The position numbers were made by a program, and so were the translations under genes. The notes under the pieces were generated by a model. It was not told the DNA's origin, made no database searches, and worked only from the letters and a program-made list of their open reading frames with translations. 64,000 nucleotides of DNA from Antedon mediterranea (lineage: Eukaryota; Echinodermata; Crinoidea; Comatulida; Antedonidae): assembly GCF_964355755.1 (NCBI RefSeq), contig NC_092676.1:20566288-20630287 (forward strand), in the 5' to 3' direction. Position 1 is the first letter of the stretch; each line of letters opens with the position of its first letter. Below, one piece after another: positions 47,401 through 62,400 of the stretch.

Positions 47401-50400
47401 TATAACATTTATTTTTCACCCATAAATTGTCTGTAAACACATTTTTTGTCACAACAAGTTTGACAGTGTAGACAGAGCTTAATACAAATTGAAACTTTAA
47501 TAATGAGACTATGAAGTAGATAATGGCTGAGTAGCCTTCTTAGATCTTATTAACCCTTTTAAGTTTTACACTGGTGTGTCATGTTATGAATTTTTACTTA
47601 TTCAGCCGCTGGCCATTACATATACATTGAAGCCTCGTCACCAAGAATTGCAAACGACACAGCAAGAATTGTAAGCACTGCATTTTATAGCCAAAATGCT
47701 ACCCAACATGGTGACGTGGTATGTCTTCAATTCTGGTATCATATGTATGGAACCCATGTTAACCGGTTGAACATACACCAGAAGGTTAGTGGTGTGCTCA
47801 CTGACCCAATCTGGTCTATGGTTGGAGAGCAGGGAAACCTTTGGAAGATTGGTCAAGTGAATTTGAAATCAACACAGAATTTTAAAGTAAGCATCTCTTT
47901 GTCAAAGTATCTTAAATTTAATATTCATAAGTAGTCTTTTTGTGGTACATAATATATTTGTTTTCATTTTTTTTTTGTGGTATTGATACAGCAATTTTGT
48001 TTTAAGTACATTATTATACTGATAGTCATATTTTAAGTTTAGTATCAGTTTCCCTTCAGCCAAGATTCTGTCAATTCTGAGCCAATCTGTAGGCCTATTT
48101 AACTATTATTTTCTCCAGCTTTTGACCCCTTTTTCAGCACTAATACAATTTACAATCTCTTAGAATTACAAGAGAACCTCTAATAATGAGACACCTTTGG
48201 GAACCAGGAAAGTGCCCCTTTAATAGGGTGGGTGGCCTTAGTGTTAAAACATGTAGTTCTTCTCAATTTTCTTTCCACAGGAGATTTAAAAAAAAAAATC
48301 ATGCAGGTTTACCATCTGCTTTCATGTTACATGGTTTTGAGACATCATGCCACACACTCTTGTCTTTACAATAAAAATGAGATATGTTCTTTACATTAGA
48401 TTGTTTTTGAGGGTTTACGTGGTTTAGACTACCGTGGTGATATTTCCATTGATGACATCTCAACCTATGAGGGTTATTGTGCTGTACCATATGCGGATTA
48501 TTGCGACTTTGAAGAGCCCGTAATTTGTGGATATTTACAAGATACAACAGATGATTTTGATTGGACGAGAAGGAAGGGTAGCACTCCATCACAGAACACC
48601 GGACCCTCCACAGATCATTCATATAAAACCGGAGAAGGTAATATTATATTTGTTTATGTGTATATTTTTTGGGAATTTAAAACAATAATGCAATTTTATT
48701 TTTCATTGTAAATCAGTCCACCTAAAATTACAGCTTTCTGTCATTAGAGAGGATAGGTTTCCATCCAGACTAGTAAATAAATAGATTTATTAATTATTTT
48801 CGAATATAACAGTGATGCTGTAGTCTTCTTGCTTTTCATTGTCTGTCAGGCTATTACATGTACGTGGAATCCTCAACACCAAGGCTGTCCAATGAGGTTG
48901 CTCGTCTTATTAGCAATGTACATCAACCAACTAATGGCCAATGTCTGCAGTTCTTTTATCATATGACTGGACAAAATGCAGGAACTTTCAGAGTGTACAA
49001 AAAGAGTGGTAATCAGTTAGGTTCAGCGATCTATACCAGTATTGGTGATAAAGGCAAATATTGGAATGTTGGACAGGTCACAATCTCTTCACTGGCTACA
49101 TTTCAGGTAATTATTTTACATTTTGATTAAGTTAGGCAAAACATTACGATTATCAACAATAAAATTATTAATTAAAAGCAAAAAAAAAAAAAAAAGTATT
49201 TGAACCTCTCATTTGTTAAGGAGACACCCCTATCAAGGAAAAATTGTCTTGTTAACCAGGGGAATATTCTATCACTATGGCAAACCTCTCTAAAGGCCCA
49301 TTCACACTAGGACGATAACGATGGACAATAAATATATAAACATGCATTTTTTTTACATAAAACAAAATAAATTAGAAAGGTTTTCGTTCTAGAACTATAG
49401 GATACTCATTTATACTGTCTTTGATAAAAATAATATTTTTAAAATTCCAATCAAATGACGTCATGATAAATAAAAACAATAAAATCGTTGTATTATCACG
49501 ATATTATTGCTCTTATAAATCCTGACGTCATTTGATTGGACGTGTGAATATATCATTTTCATCAAAGGAAGCATAGAAGGTTATTCTATAGTTCTAGAAT
49601 GAAAAGTTTTTATATTTCTTTTGTTTTATGTATGAAAAATGCACATTTGTCTATTTATCGTCGATCGTTATCATCCTAGTGTAAATGGGCCTTTAAGAGA
49701 ACTTTGTTGGGTCCTGAAAGTGTCCTCACAAGCTTCTAGTCTACTGTAATTAAAAAGTGGAAATTATTATTTTAATTGAACATTTAGAATGAATGAAAAA
49801 CCTTTTTTTCAGATTGTATTTGAGGGTATTATTGGACCTAATGCACCTACCTTTGAAAGTGACATTGCAATTGATGATGTCAGTCTAACAGATGGAGACT
49901 GCCCTCGTGCTGGTGACTGTAACTTTGAAACTGATCTCTGCATCTGGGAGAATGACTACATCTCAGATGATTTTGATTGGCTTATTGGTAGTGGTGAAAC
50001 TGATAGTTTATATACTGGTCCAACAACTGATCATACTTTGGGAACTTCTAAAGGGCATTATATGTTTATTGAGACATCTTCTCCTAGAGTTACTGGTGAT
50101 CGAGCAGTGTTATCAAGTCAGGTTTTCCCACCTATTCAGAGCCGTTGCATTAATTTCTGGTATCATATGTATGGTACTAGTGTTGGTAAATATCTACTAC
50201 AACGTTTCTTTCTAGTTATGCTTATTATCTTCTAGGGATCAATTGATTCGACATGCTGTACTTGAATGACATAACCCCTAAAGCACATTGAGCACTTTTA
50301 TATTATTATTAAAGCTAAATATAATATGTGTATTTAAATATCTTCATCAGGAACTTTAAATCTGTACATTGTCAATCCATACACAAATGTTAAAAGAAAT

Positions 50401-53400
50401 ATCTGGACTATCAGTGGAGATAAAGGTGATCGTTGGTACCTTGGGTCAACTGATTTTTCAAACTTTGACAGCGATTATTTGGTAGGTATAATTATGTTAA
50501 TTGATACATAGGAACTTTAGAATGGGGCAAAGTCTGCCCCTCTCTTTTCGAAAGATGAAACGATGGCTTTTAGATTCTTTCTTATCTAACAATACATCTG
50601 TGATTTGCTCATCTTTAACAAAGCAATAAAGGAAAGAATGCAAATGGTGTATGAGGATTATGTGTGGGATGTTTATTAGACCCGCTATGGTGCATCGTTC
50701 TGTTACATATATTGGAATACAAACAAATTAACCTTTGTAACAAGGTACTTAATGTGCATTATGTTATTTTTTCAGGTGGTGTTCGAGGCTATTAGAGGTT
50801 CTGATTACACTGGTGATATTGCTATTGATGATATTCAGTTTACTGCATACACATCATGTGCAGGTATTTCTTACAGAGAAGATTTTTTTAGATTAAACAC
50901 CTCTAAACCAAACATAAAAAATACATACTATACTCTGACATCACTGCTTGACGTGACTTCAGATTGTGGTTAATGTTATCCCAGATTTCCATTGATTGCC
51001 TAGCCTACTAATTGATAGTATTAACAAATCTTCAATATTAAATCTTCAGTCAAGATTCCTAAGCCTTAAAACACTTACAGTACCGAAACCAATACAAATC
51101 TTCTTTTTTTTAAGCACTATTTGAATAGCATAGCAACAAAATATGACACGCGGTACTATGACATTACTTGTGTAAAACAGAATAATATGTATTAAAACAT
51201 ACTAATATTATTTAAATGTAATCTTCTAGTCAATCCTGCAGATTCTGTTCCACCAACCACTAGCCCCCCAACAGTGCAGACAACAGTATCTCCTCCAACC
51301 CAATCTCCTCCCGGCAATTATGATTGTGATTTTGAGTTGGATTTCTGCCTTTGGACGCAAGCTATTGATGATCAATTTGATTGGAGACGTGGCAGAGGTG
51401 TGACAACAAGTCCGGCGACAGGGCCACTCACTGATCATACCTTGGAAACAAGTAAAAACATTATTTTAATGATATTTGCATACTTTGTCTGGCTGTATTA
51501 CATGTATGAAATATATATATACTCTGTACAAACTGTTATATGATTCTAGATATATAATATTAACACACTTTTATTATTAACTTTTAAAATATAATATACA
51601 AATTATTTTCTTTTGCAAATCTAGATCTTGGATATTATGTGTACATTGAGGTGACTCCACAAAATGATCAGGATAAGGCTAGATTAGAAGGACCACCCTT
51701 TTCAGGAGGAGAAAAATGCCTAAGATTCTGGTAAGTCTAAAATTGTATTTTTAAGTAGGCAATAAATTCATAGGCATCATAATTTGATGATTTAACATAT
51801 GTCTATAGATACAATGGAATTGTACTGCATGAGTTTAGAATCGTCAGTTTGGTCTGTTTATATGAAAAATGCTCAGAAAATGCAGATAATGATGGTTTCT
51901 GAATTGTTGAGAATCGTAGAAACTGCACTGTGGCCTGCATAAATGTAGGGTTCCTCATCCTTTTATTGTAAACATTATTTTAACAACATTTTTTCATCAT
52001 AAGGCATCATATGTTTGGTCAACATATTGATTCACTGAATGTTTACATCAAGAATGGAGGAACTCTAGGTCCAGCCAGATGGACCAAGTCAGGTGGTCAA
52101 ATTGATGATTGGTTTTATGGGGAGGTTTCCCTTCCTGCATCGCCATCCAACTACCAGGTACTGTGTCTGATAAAATGTATCTATATTTTAATAAATAATG
52201 GATAATTAGTTTAAACAATGAAAATAAATATTAATTACCATATTCTCATTTCTTTCCACAATATTTATATTAAAAGAGAGAGAGTTTGTATGTTTGTTAT
52301 ATACAAATAATTTTTCTTACTGCACACATCTATACACTGGGGCGGGTATATTTGCTAGTTGATAATAAGTACAGTGTAAATATGGATGACATATAATGTA
52401 AACACAAAAGACCTTTTTATGTTGAGAATTCTGATAAGGAAAGCAACTTGAAGCATCTTTCAAGTACGCTGTTTGTAATGTGATCAAAACGTAGAGCAAG
52501 AAACCATATGATCAAATAAAGATCTTCTGAAAAGTTAGCTGTGTATTCTGGTTCTTAATGCAAAATCTGCCAATTTATTTAATGTATCTTTTTACTTCCT
52601 TTAGGTTGTCTTTGAGGGCATTGCCAATGGCAGAGATCGTGGCGACATTGCTCTTGATGACATCAGCTTTATAGAGGAACCCTGCAAGCTACCTACTGAC
52701 TGGACAACTTGCGGCTTTGAGAGCAGTGACATCTGTGGTTTTGCTCAGGATGGTACGGATGACTTTGATTGGCAGCACGTCAGTAAAGGCACAGACTCAA
52801 TCGGCACTGGTCCAGATTTTGATCATACATATGGCACTGCATTTGGTGAGATTCTTTACTTAATTAAAAAAAATCTAGGAGAGAATGTCCAAAACGGTTT
52901 TACTAAAAACCAAGTGAATCTTGACTAATCGTCATCCCAAAAATCATTTACACTGTATGTTAGTGATCTACCTGTGAGTGTTTTGCTATATTTTTACTAT
53001 GCTTGAACCATTAGACATTCTAAACTAATGTGGTATTTTTTTTGGACCAGAAATTTAAAAGAGGAAATATAGTACTTGTTACTGTAATATATATATAACA
53101 TGTTGGTGTTTGTGTACTGTAATATAATTCATATTTTTGTCCAGGTATGTATGTATACATTGAAACATCAAGCCCTAGAAGACCGTCTGACAAGTCCAGA
53201 CTCATCAGCACCCAACGTTCTAGAGCCACCGAGTGTTGGCAATTCTGGTTCCACATGTACGGCTCAAATGCAGGCACACTCAATGTGTATGTTAAAGACT
53301 CTTCCACATTGGACTTCCCTGTTTGGATGAGATCAGGTGATCAAGGAAACCAGTGGCTCATTGCTCAAGTGACTGTATCCCCATTAGCAGCCTACCAGGT

Positions 53401-56400
53401 ATAGTTTTATATATATTTAGGATATAAAATATAATGATTGCTGTGTAGGTGAATATCTAATGCTTATCCTCATAGAGCTGATAACCCATTATTATTGTAA
53501 AGAATTCAGTTATTTTACATTTTTGTGATAAAATCAGCAATTGTCACACGTAGATACACATATATGTAGTTGTTCACCTAACCTTGGCCAATTCTATTCA
53601 AAAGACATTTATTTTTTTCCAAAAGACAATAAGTAAAATTTACTTTCATGTGAGCCAAATTTTATTTCAGCTTGTGTTTGAGGGTGTGGTAGGAGTCAGC
53701 TTTGACAGTGACATTGCTCTTGATGACCTGACCGTGACCCAAGGAGCATGCCCTGAAGCAGGAGAATGCAACTTTGAAAATGGTTTCTGCACATGGACTA
53801 ATCTAGCTCAGAACGATGATTTTGATTGGCTGCTAGGACAGGGTAAAACGCCAAGTGGATTCTCTGGACCATCTACAGATCAAACTTTAGGAACCGATGC
53901 AGGTACAGTCTTTACTACTAGAGTATATACATACATCTCCTTATATAGCTTAGCACAATTAATTTTCTGGTATAGGAAAATAGTAACAGTGTTGAGTGTT
54001 TATGGAATTTCTTAATTCTTATTCTTCTAGGTACATATGTGTTTCTTGACTCTTCTGCAAACCAACAAAATGATGTCGGAGTACTTTACAGCATTCAGTT
54101 TGATCCAACCAGCTCTTCAAGTCGCTGCATGAACTTCTGGTATCATATGTATGGATCTGGCGTTGCTTCCCTCTCTATCGGTCTTTATGTAGGCCCCGAC
54201 CCGACAGCCATCACCAGAAGTCTGTGGATATTGTCAGGCGATCAAGGAAATCAGTGGCAATTTGGTGCCTTCTCATTTAAGAGCTCTGTTACTTATAAGG
54301 TAAAATTATGAATATTCTGTAATTAAACTTGTTTAGCTTGGAAAATAAATTCATTATTAACTATCCAACTCAGACTAGTACAATACAAAACTTTCTTTTA
54401 ATGTTTTAGCAATTAAAAGATGAGGAAGTTATGAGGCCTCCTAGACTTTTTATTATATTTTAAAACAAATATATAATTCATGTAACCTAATACACATGAT
54501 CACATAATTACTTGTTAGTCGTCCTCATTATTGAGTACATCAGGTCATCATTAACAAATTTCAGTTGTCATATGCCTTTGTGTGAGAGAAAGACAAATTG
54601 ATGTGCTTCATATATTTTTTTAATATCTCTTTCATCATTTTACTTATTCAATTATATTTCCAGCTTGCTATCACTGCAATACAAGGTACATTAGGTGTAG
54701 GTGATATAGCCCTTGATGACATCACATTCTCATCAGGTGTGTGTAGCATTAGTCCATCAAATGCCATTGGTGCACCAGTAACTGCAGCCCCATCCTCTGC
54801 CTCAGCTGGACCAACTACACCATATGGTAAGTTACTATAAAACAAATGTGTAAAAGTAAAGAATTGTTAGCAGGCTCAGCAATGCTAGTAAATTTTTTTT
54901 TAATGTTAATTGGATAACGAAAATTGCATTGCATGTTGCCAGCAATATTATTTTATTGGGTAAATGATGATCATTTAATTAATCTTGTTACTTATTCTTA
55001 GTACAACCTGCATGGGACTGTACATTTGACAGTAACGAACATTGCCGTGTGTGTTGCCAGCAATATTATTTCATTGGATAAATGATGATCATTTAATTAA
55101 TCTTGTTACTTATTCTTAGTACCATCTGCATGGGACTGTACATTTGATAATAATGAACATTGCCGGGTGTGTTGTCAGCAATGTCATTTTATTGGATAAA
55201 TGATGATCATTTTATTAATCTTGTTACTTATTCTTAGTACCATCTGCATGGGACTGTACATTTGATCAAGGGTTCTGCACATGGACACAAGCATCCGATG
55301 ACCAGTTTGACTGGATGAGAGCAACAGGTCCAACTGGAACTGACCTTACAGGACCACATGGTGACCACACTAGTGGTAAGTGGGATTGATAACCATACTT
55401 GAACTTGAAGAAACTTGTTTTAATTGAAAAAGAAAAAGCGAAAACATTTGTTTATATATAACTAACACTATGATGAAGGAATAGTGTTGCCCGAAAGCTC
55501 TGCTAACTTTTCTGGCTGTTTTACTTTATTGTTTTGATTTAGCTTTTCGCTTTTTTTTGTATCTCCATTGAGATCCAGGCACTGATACCTATAGCATTGT
55601 CATTTTTTCAGTAATTTGCCTTTGGATTATATAACTAACACTACATATACTGTATTGTCATTGCCATTGTTTTTCGTTTTTTTTTAAATGTTTAATGATA
55701 CTAGAGTTGTTTTATTCTGTGGATTGTATGAAATTATAGTTTAATTTAATTATTTCAGAATGGTCACCCTTAAAATAATGGATGCACTTCCTACTAAATT
55801 GTATTCACCTTAACATAATTTTGTAAAGCTAAATACACCTGCTAAATGTGTCCTCAGTGACGTAACGGTTATAAGTGTTCACTGGCTAAACTAAACCCAT
55901 TACACCGCTGTGTGTCCTTCTTTTCATAGGATCTGGATGGTATAGTTACATTGAAACCAGCAGTCCTCGCATGCCAAACGATGCAGCCAGACTAGAAAGT
56001 TCCATAATACCAGTAGATGATGGTCACTGTCTTCGATTCTGGTATCACATGTATGGCACGCATGTGAAGATACTGAATGTGTACACAAAGATTGGTGTCT
56101 CACTTGGTGATGTTGTATGGGTTAGAGAAGGGACAAACCTTAATAAATGGATATATGCAGAAATTAATTTAAAACCATCAAGTAACTTCAGGGTAGGTTT
56201 CTGTTGAGTAGTTCCATTAATTAAAATTATGATTTATATACTTCTTTGTTTAAAGTAAAACACATCGTTTTGCTTCAAAACAAAAACACAAAGCAATAGA
56301 TATCAACAACTCCATTGTTCTTGATTTGATAGAATGCTTAGGTTGATCAGGGAGTTGTATAATAATAATAATATAATATAATAATACCACATTTATATAG

Positions 56401-59400
56401 CGCCCTTTTCATGAGTAATCATGCTCAAAGGCGCTTTACAAGCATTATTACCCCAGTATTTTTTGGGATCAAACACGTATGGAAACATACTCCCATATGC
56501 AGCCGGTAAACAGCGCAAAGTTGTGTCTAGATCTAACTGGGTACCCATTTATACACCTGGGTTGATATCTCAGTAATTGGCTAGTGAATAATATCATGGA
56601 GCTAAAAAATCTAATTTTATAGCTCCATGATAATACTAAGTAAACAATATTATTACTATTGAGTTTTATAACAACTGGGAAATACAAACAATTATGATCA
56701 ATATGGTTACAGTAAAGTAGTCTGCTATGTCACTGTATTTTTTAGCATTGTCTATATTTTAACTAGATTGTATTTGAGGGTGTGCGTGGTACTGATAATC
56801 GTGGCGACATTGCTATTGATGATGTCACAGTCAAAGTTGGAATATGCCTACCACCACAAGGTAATGTTGGAATTTAACGTGTGACCTACACATCATTACT
56901 TTGTACAGTATTTTGTAAGCATTTGGTAGCAATAACAGGTGAACTTGTTACATATTATTACACATATGGGTAATCACACTAACCCATTATATGAAAAAAA
57001 TATGTTGATTATTTTCAGGGGAATATTGTGACTTTGAGTTGGCCGGCCACGATTGTGGGTTCACGCAAGATACAGCAGATGATTTTAATTGGCGACAAAT
57101 AACAGGAACCAGCGGCACTCCAGGCACGGGTCCATCTGTTGATCATACATTAGGGACTAAATATGGTAATTACATTTTATAAGCAACATTGATAATAACA
57201 GGTGGGGAAACAGAACGATAGAGTAGGAATAAGACATGGAGGTATTTATTCCGCCATAGAATATAGTAATTCGTAGGAAAAATAGTTTTTCCTTCTTAAA
57301 CAAATTGGTAAATGTGAATAATAGAATTCGCTTATGCTTAAGCTCAAAATATATTTAGCTTCCAAATCTCCCATTTCATTTCCATGTCAGGTTGGGCAAA
57401 TTTTCAAATTTTTAAAAGGAGCTTACTGTTTTTTATATCCTAATCAGGTGGTTACTATTTCACTGATGCCTCAGCGCCACGTAAGCTTGGTGACAAAGCT
57501 CGTCTGATTAGCGAGACCCGACAAGCATCCACCGGCTCATGTGCAGAGTTCTACTACAACATGAATGGAGCTGATATGGGAACACTGAATGTATATGTGC
57601 AACCTTCGGGCATCACTGGTCAGAAACAGTTGCTGTGGACATTAAGTGGTGACCAGGGTGATGTATGGCACACAGCACAGGTCACGGCTACCTACAGTTC
57701 AAACTTTCAGGTAAGCCTAGGTTAAGAATTCAATTTTAACTAGGGTGCGTTTTGCATATTTTCAGTGTTTATAAGACTAGATCAAAACCTATCATTTTCA
57801 GTGATTTATTGATCATTAATCATCAGGCTGTCGTCATCCATTGTTGGTTGAAGCCCTCCTCCAGCAATTTCCATTTTCTTCTGTCAAATGCCATTCTCGT
57901 CTAGGTTGCCGCGTTTGTGTATTTGATGATCTCATCTCTCCATCTTCTTCTTTTGTCTCCCTCTCCTTCTTTTACCCTTGGTTACCATTCTGTGAACATC
58001 TTGGTCTATCTATTATCTTGAGTTCTTTTTATGTGTCCTTCCCATCACCATTTAATTTCTTTCACCTGGAATGCTGACAGGTTTATATCGATGACATTGA
58101 TATTATTATATTTATTTTATATTGATAATGTATCTTAAATTATTTTTTTTTTATTTTAAAGATTGTTTGGGAAGGAGTGATTGGAACTGGCAGCAAAGGT
58201 GATATTGCAATTGATGATATCTCAGTCAGAGATGGTGCTTGTTCTCCACCTGGCGATTGCAACTTTGAGAATGGACTCTGTACTTGGATGAACACTGCTA
58301 ATGGAGATGATTTTGATTGGCTGAGTGGTCAGGGCGTTGATGCTGGTAAACTTACAGGACCAATTGATGACCACACAAGAGGAGATGACCAGGGTACTTA
58401 TAATACACACATTGGTTTAACTCTTGTTACAAACATCAGATTTCTAATAATATTTAATAATGCTTTGTGTTGGTCAGTGCCAAGGGTCTTTAAAAAAAAT
58501 AGATGACTGTGTTGATAAAGACTCTTTAATATTATTGTTACCACACTTCTTAATTACACTTTAAAAAAAAATTAGGTTACTACATGTTTATCGAGATGTC
58601 CAATCCTAGAATTCCTGGTGACAAGGCATGGCTTGTTAGTCAAAACCTACAATCTCCTGGAGTTTCTGGTAAATGTATGGAGTTTTGGTAAGTTCTATCA
58701 ATCATAAATTATATATGTAGTTTCCGATTAGATTAGTTAGGCCTAATTTCATTTTGTACGGTATAAGCTACAATTACATGATATTTTTTCAAATTAATTT
58801 TTTATTTTGACATGCATGAGAGGGTGGATATTTGGGAAATAACATGTTCTTTTTCTTTTTACAGGTTCCACTTGTATGGGTCCAACATGGGTACCCTTAG
58901 TGTTTATGTAGATGCTGGCTCAGGTAAAGTCTTACTGTGGCAACTGTACTCTGATTTTGGAAATAGCTGGGTTTCTGCTCAACTTCCAATAACAAGTTTG
59001 AATACATTTGTCGTAAGTACTGTAGAAAGTTATTATATAACAATTATCAGTATTCTCTCATATCAAAGTTAATAATGTTACCGCTGTCTGCAACAATTTA
59101 CTTTTATTTTTTATCAATACGAATATCCTCATAGTTAAATACTTTATAGCTGACCTTTACAACACAACAACTTTCAAACATAAAGATAAATGAAAAGGTA
59201 ATATTTTTTTTTCTAATTTGTTATAAAGTATTGTTGTACTAGAAAATAATTTCAAGATTTTTCTTTGCTTTTCAGGTATATTTTGAAGCAGTTCGAGGTT
59301 CAAACCACCTGGGAGATATGGCGATTGATGACATTACATTTGCTACAGGATCATGTTCTGTTCAGCCACCTTCTGCTGACCCAAATGTTGGCCCAACAGC

Positions 59401-62400
59401 GCCACCTGTCACTGCAAGACCAACAACTGCACGTCCAATTGTGACACTCACTACTCCAAGTAAGTAACCTTTAATACATAAGCATACACATTAAAATTAT
59501 TGCATCATATTGAATATATTAACAACGACATCATTATGTCTTATTGCTTTGAATAGTTCCAACCCAATGGAACTGTAACTTTGAGTTTGATCTTTGCTCA
59601 TGGAGCCAAGCTACTGACGATGAATTTGATTGGACAAGAGCACAAGGACCTACATCAACTACTAGCAGTGGACCAATCAATGACCACACAAAAGGAACAA
59701 GTAAGTTTTCCATACTGATTACTTCTTGAATAAAGATTATGGAGTATTATGTTTATTATTGAGAGAATAATTTCAGGAGTTCAAAGACTGCTGATATATT
59801 CAACAAGCTGAGGTCAGTTAAAAAAAATGTATACTTATTACTCTTTATGTATTTTTAGGTGCTGGATATTACATGTACACAGAGGCATCCAGTCCACGCT
59901 TACCAGGAGACAAAGCTAGGTTCATGAGTGCTGACATTCCATCATCTCCGATTAAATGTGTTGATTTCTGGTTCCACATGTATGGCTCCAACATCGATTC
60001 TCTCAATTTGTATGTTCAGACTGGTGGTACCTTAGGCAGTGCTCAGTGGAGTAGGCAGGGTACTCGTTCCAACAGTTGGATTTATGGACAGTATGAGTTA
60101 GTCTCAACATCAACTTCAAAGGTTGGAACTGTTATTTTTCTGTAAACCATTATTAAAACGCTTAAAATACATACAAATTCACAATATTACTTAATATAAA
60201 GTTTGCGGTACACCACGTATATTAGTTCTAAAAATAATTGTTGAGTTTCTTGACGTTTCGATCAATATGCTTTGATCACCTCAGGATTTGATCACCGCCA
60301 TGCAAACCTTCAAACAATATATAATATTACTTAAGCTACTCAAATAGAAGTATATCCCATCTTCAGGATATCCCAAAATTCTTGTCAAACAATTATTGGT
60401 TGCGTATCTTTCTTGTCAATACAGTGATATTGTAAAATTAACTGCTAATTTTTGTATTTCCAGATTGTGTTTGAGGGTGTTATTGGCTCCAGCTACAATG
60501 GTGATATAGCGCTTGATGATATCAGAATATATGAAGGATCTTGTCCAGGTAAGTTATAGTTTCCAAAGTACTGTATATGTATGGTCTGATGCTATAAGCA
60601 AGAAGTTGTGGGTTTGAATCCCACCCTTAGTGATGTACTATACAGATACTTTAGTCTATAACCAGTAGCTAACAATGTGCATTCCAACTGAAAAAATTTA
60701 CTGCATTACTATTATTACTAGTTTGGTTCTTTTTTTTGTACTTGTATAGAGACATGCTATCCATAGGTGTACATGCATTACAACATATCTTGACTTTAAT
60801 CCACATTGTTCCTTCTCATAGGCTTCTTAACATGTGATTTTGAAGATGTAAATCTGTGTGGCTATGTCCAAGATCAAAATGATGTCTTTGATTGGACAAG
60901 AAAGACTGGGTCAACTGGTACTACAAACACTGGACCTCCTACAGATGTCACCTATGGTACAGGTTACGGTAAGGCATAGAAAGATGGTATAGTATTTAGG
61001 GCTTTTCATAGAGATAAATGATTGAAACACCATTTTATGACACCTTTTTAACTACAAAGATTGAGATTTCAGACAAGCATTAAACCCTTGTATTAAGAAA
61101 CATACGTTGTATCTGTCATATTTAAAAAATCCCGTTTTCTTTTGTAGGTAACTACTTGTACATCGAAACATCCTCACCTCGAAAGATGGGTGATTTAGCC
61201 AGACTCTTTTCAACAACTCACACCTTTGAATCAAACAAACCCACCCAATGTTGGCATTTCTATTATCATATGTTTGGTGTAAACATGGGAACTCTTAATT
61301 TTGGATACAGAGTAAGTAATAACAGAACAGATTCATCTAATTCATAGTCTACTTTTGTTTTTTGTTTGTTTCTGGGTTACCTCCTCGGTACATTAGAGTT
61401 CACCCAGATCAGCCAGTGTACAGGAAATGATCAGTAAACTACTCTTTTCAAATTGTACACCAAGATATTTATCATTTATGTAAACAGCGTATTAACACTG
61501 AACCAACTGCTTTACATCCCATCCAAAGGATTAAGTAAAGAGTAAAGTATCTTGCCTAAGGATACAAGAAATATGTGACGGACAGGTCTTAAACCCATGC
61601 CTCATGTATCCAATTTCATTACCATTATACTATAAAACTCTCTGAGATGTCTTTATAAATGTCTTTACTGCACCCAGCATTCCTAGGTGGCCTCCAATCC
61701 AACCTAATTTCTTCAACATTTTTTTAGGTAAATGGTAACAATCAAGTGTTATGGACTCGATCAGGTGATTATGGTGATCGCTGGATTCAAGGCGTAGTAG
61801 AGATTTCCAGTAGTCAGAACTATGAGATATTTTTAGAAGGAATCCGTGGTAATGGAATCAGAAGTGATATTTCTATTGATGAGATATCATATGTTGATGG
61901 AAAATGCCCTGGTGCAGGTAAAAATAATATCTAATTGTACTATAAGTTTTTTTTTTTCTATTTATGTGAAACCTTTATGAAAAAGAAAATACAATAGTCC
62001 AGTTGTACCATATACAGTATAAGCATCTTCCATGCCATGAAGAATAATTTAATTTATAATACATGATTTGTTTTAGGGGAATGTAACTTTGAAAATGGTT
62101 ACTGCTTGTATTACAATTCTCTGGATGATGAATTTGATTGGTTGAGAGGTCAAGGGTCAACAACTAGTGCTTCTACCGGTCCTAATACTGACCACACCGT
62201 AGGGGATGGAACAGGTAAGACATGTCTATATTACTGTTCACAGAATTTGATTGGGTACCCCTAAAATCATCAGCAATGAGACAACGATAATGACTTTGTT
62301 ATTCCTTAGGCTACTACATGTTCATTGAGACATCTAGTCCTCAGGCAACTGGAGACAGTGCACGCTTAGTCAGTGAGATCTTTGATGCTACTTCTGGCAA

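Noticed and set aside
60583-60645. tRNA-like segment with GTGGGTTTGAATCCCAC
   Set aside because: Only the T arm is recognisable; probably the remains of a SINE, boundaries not definable.
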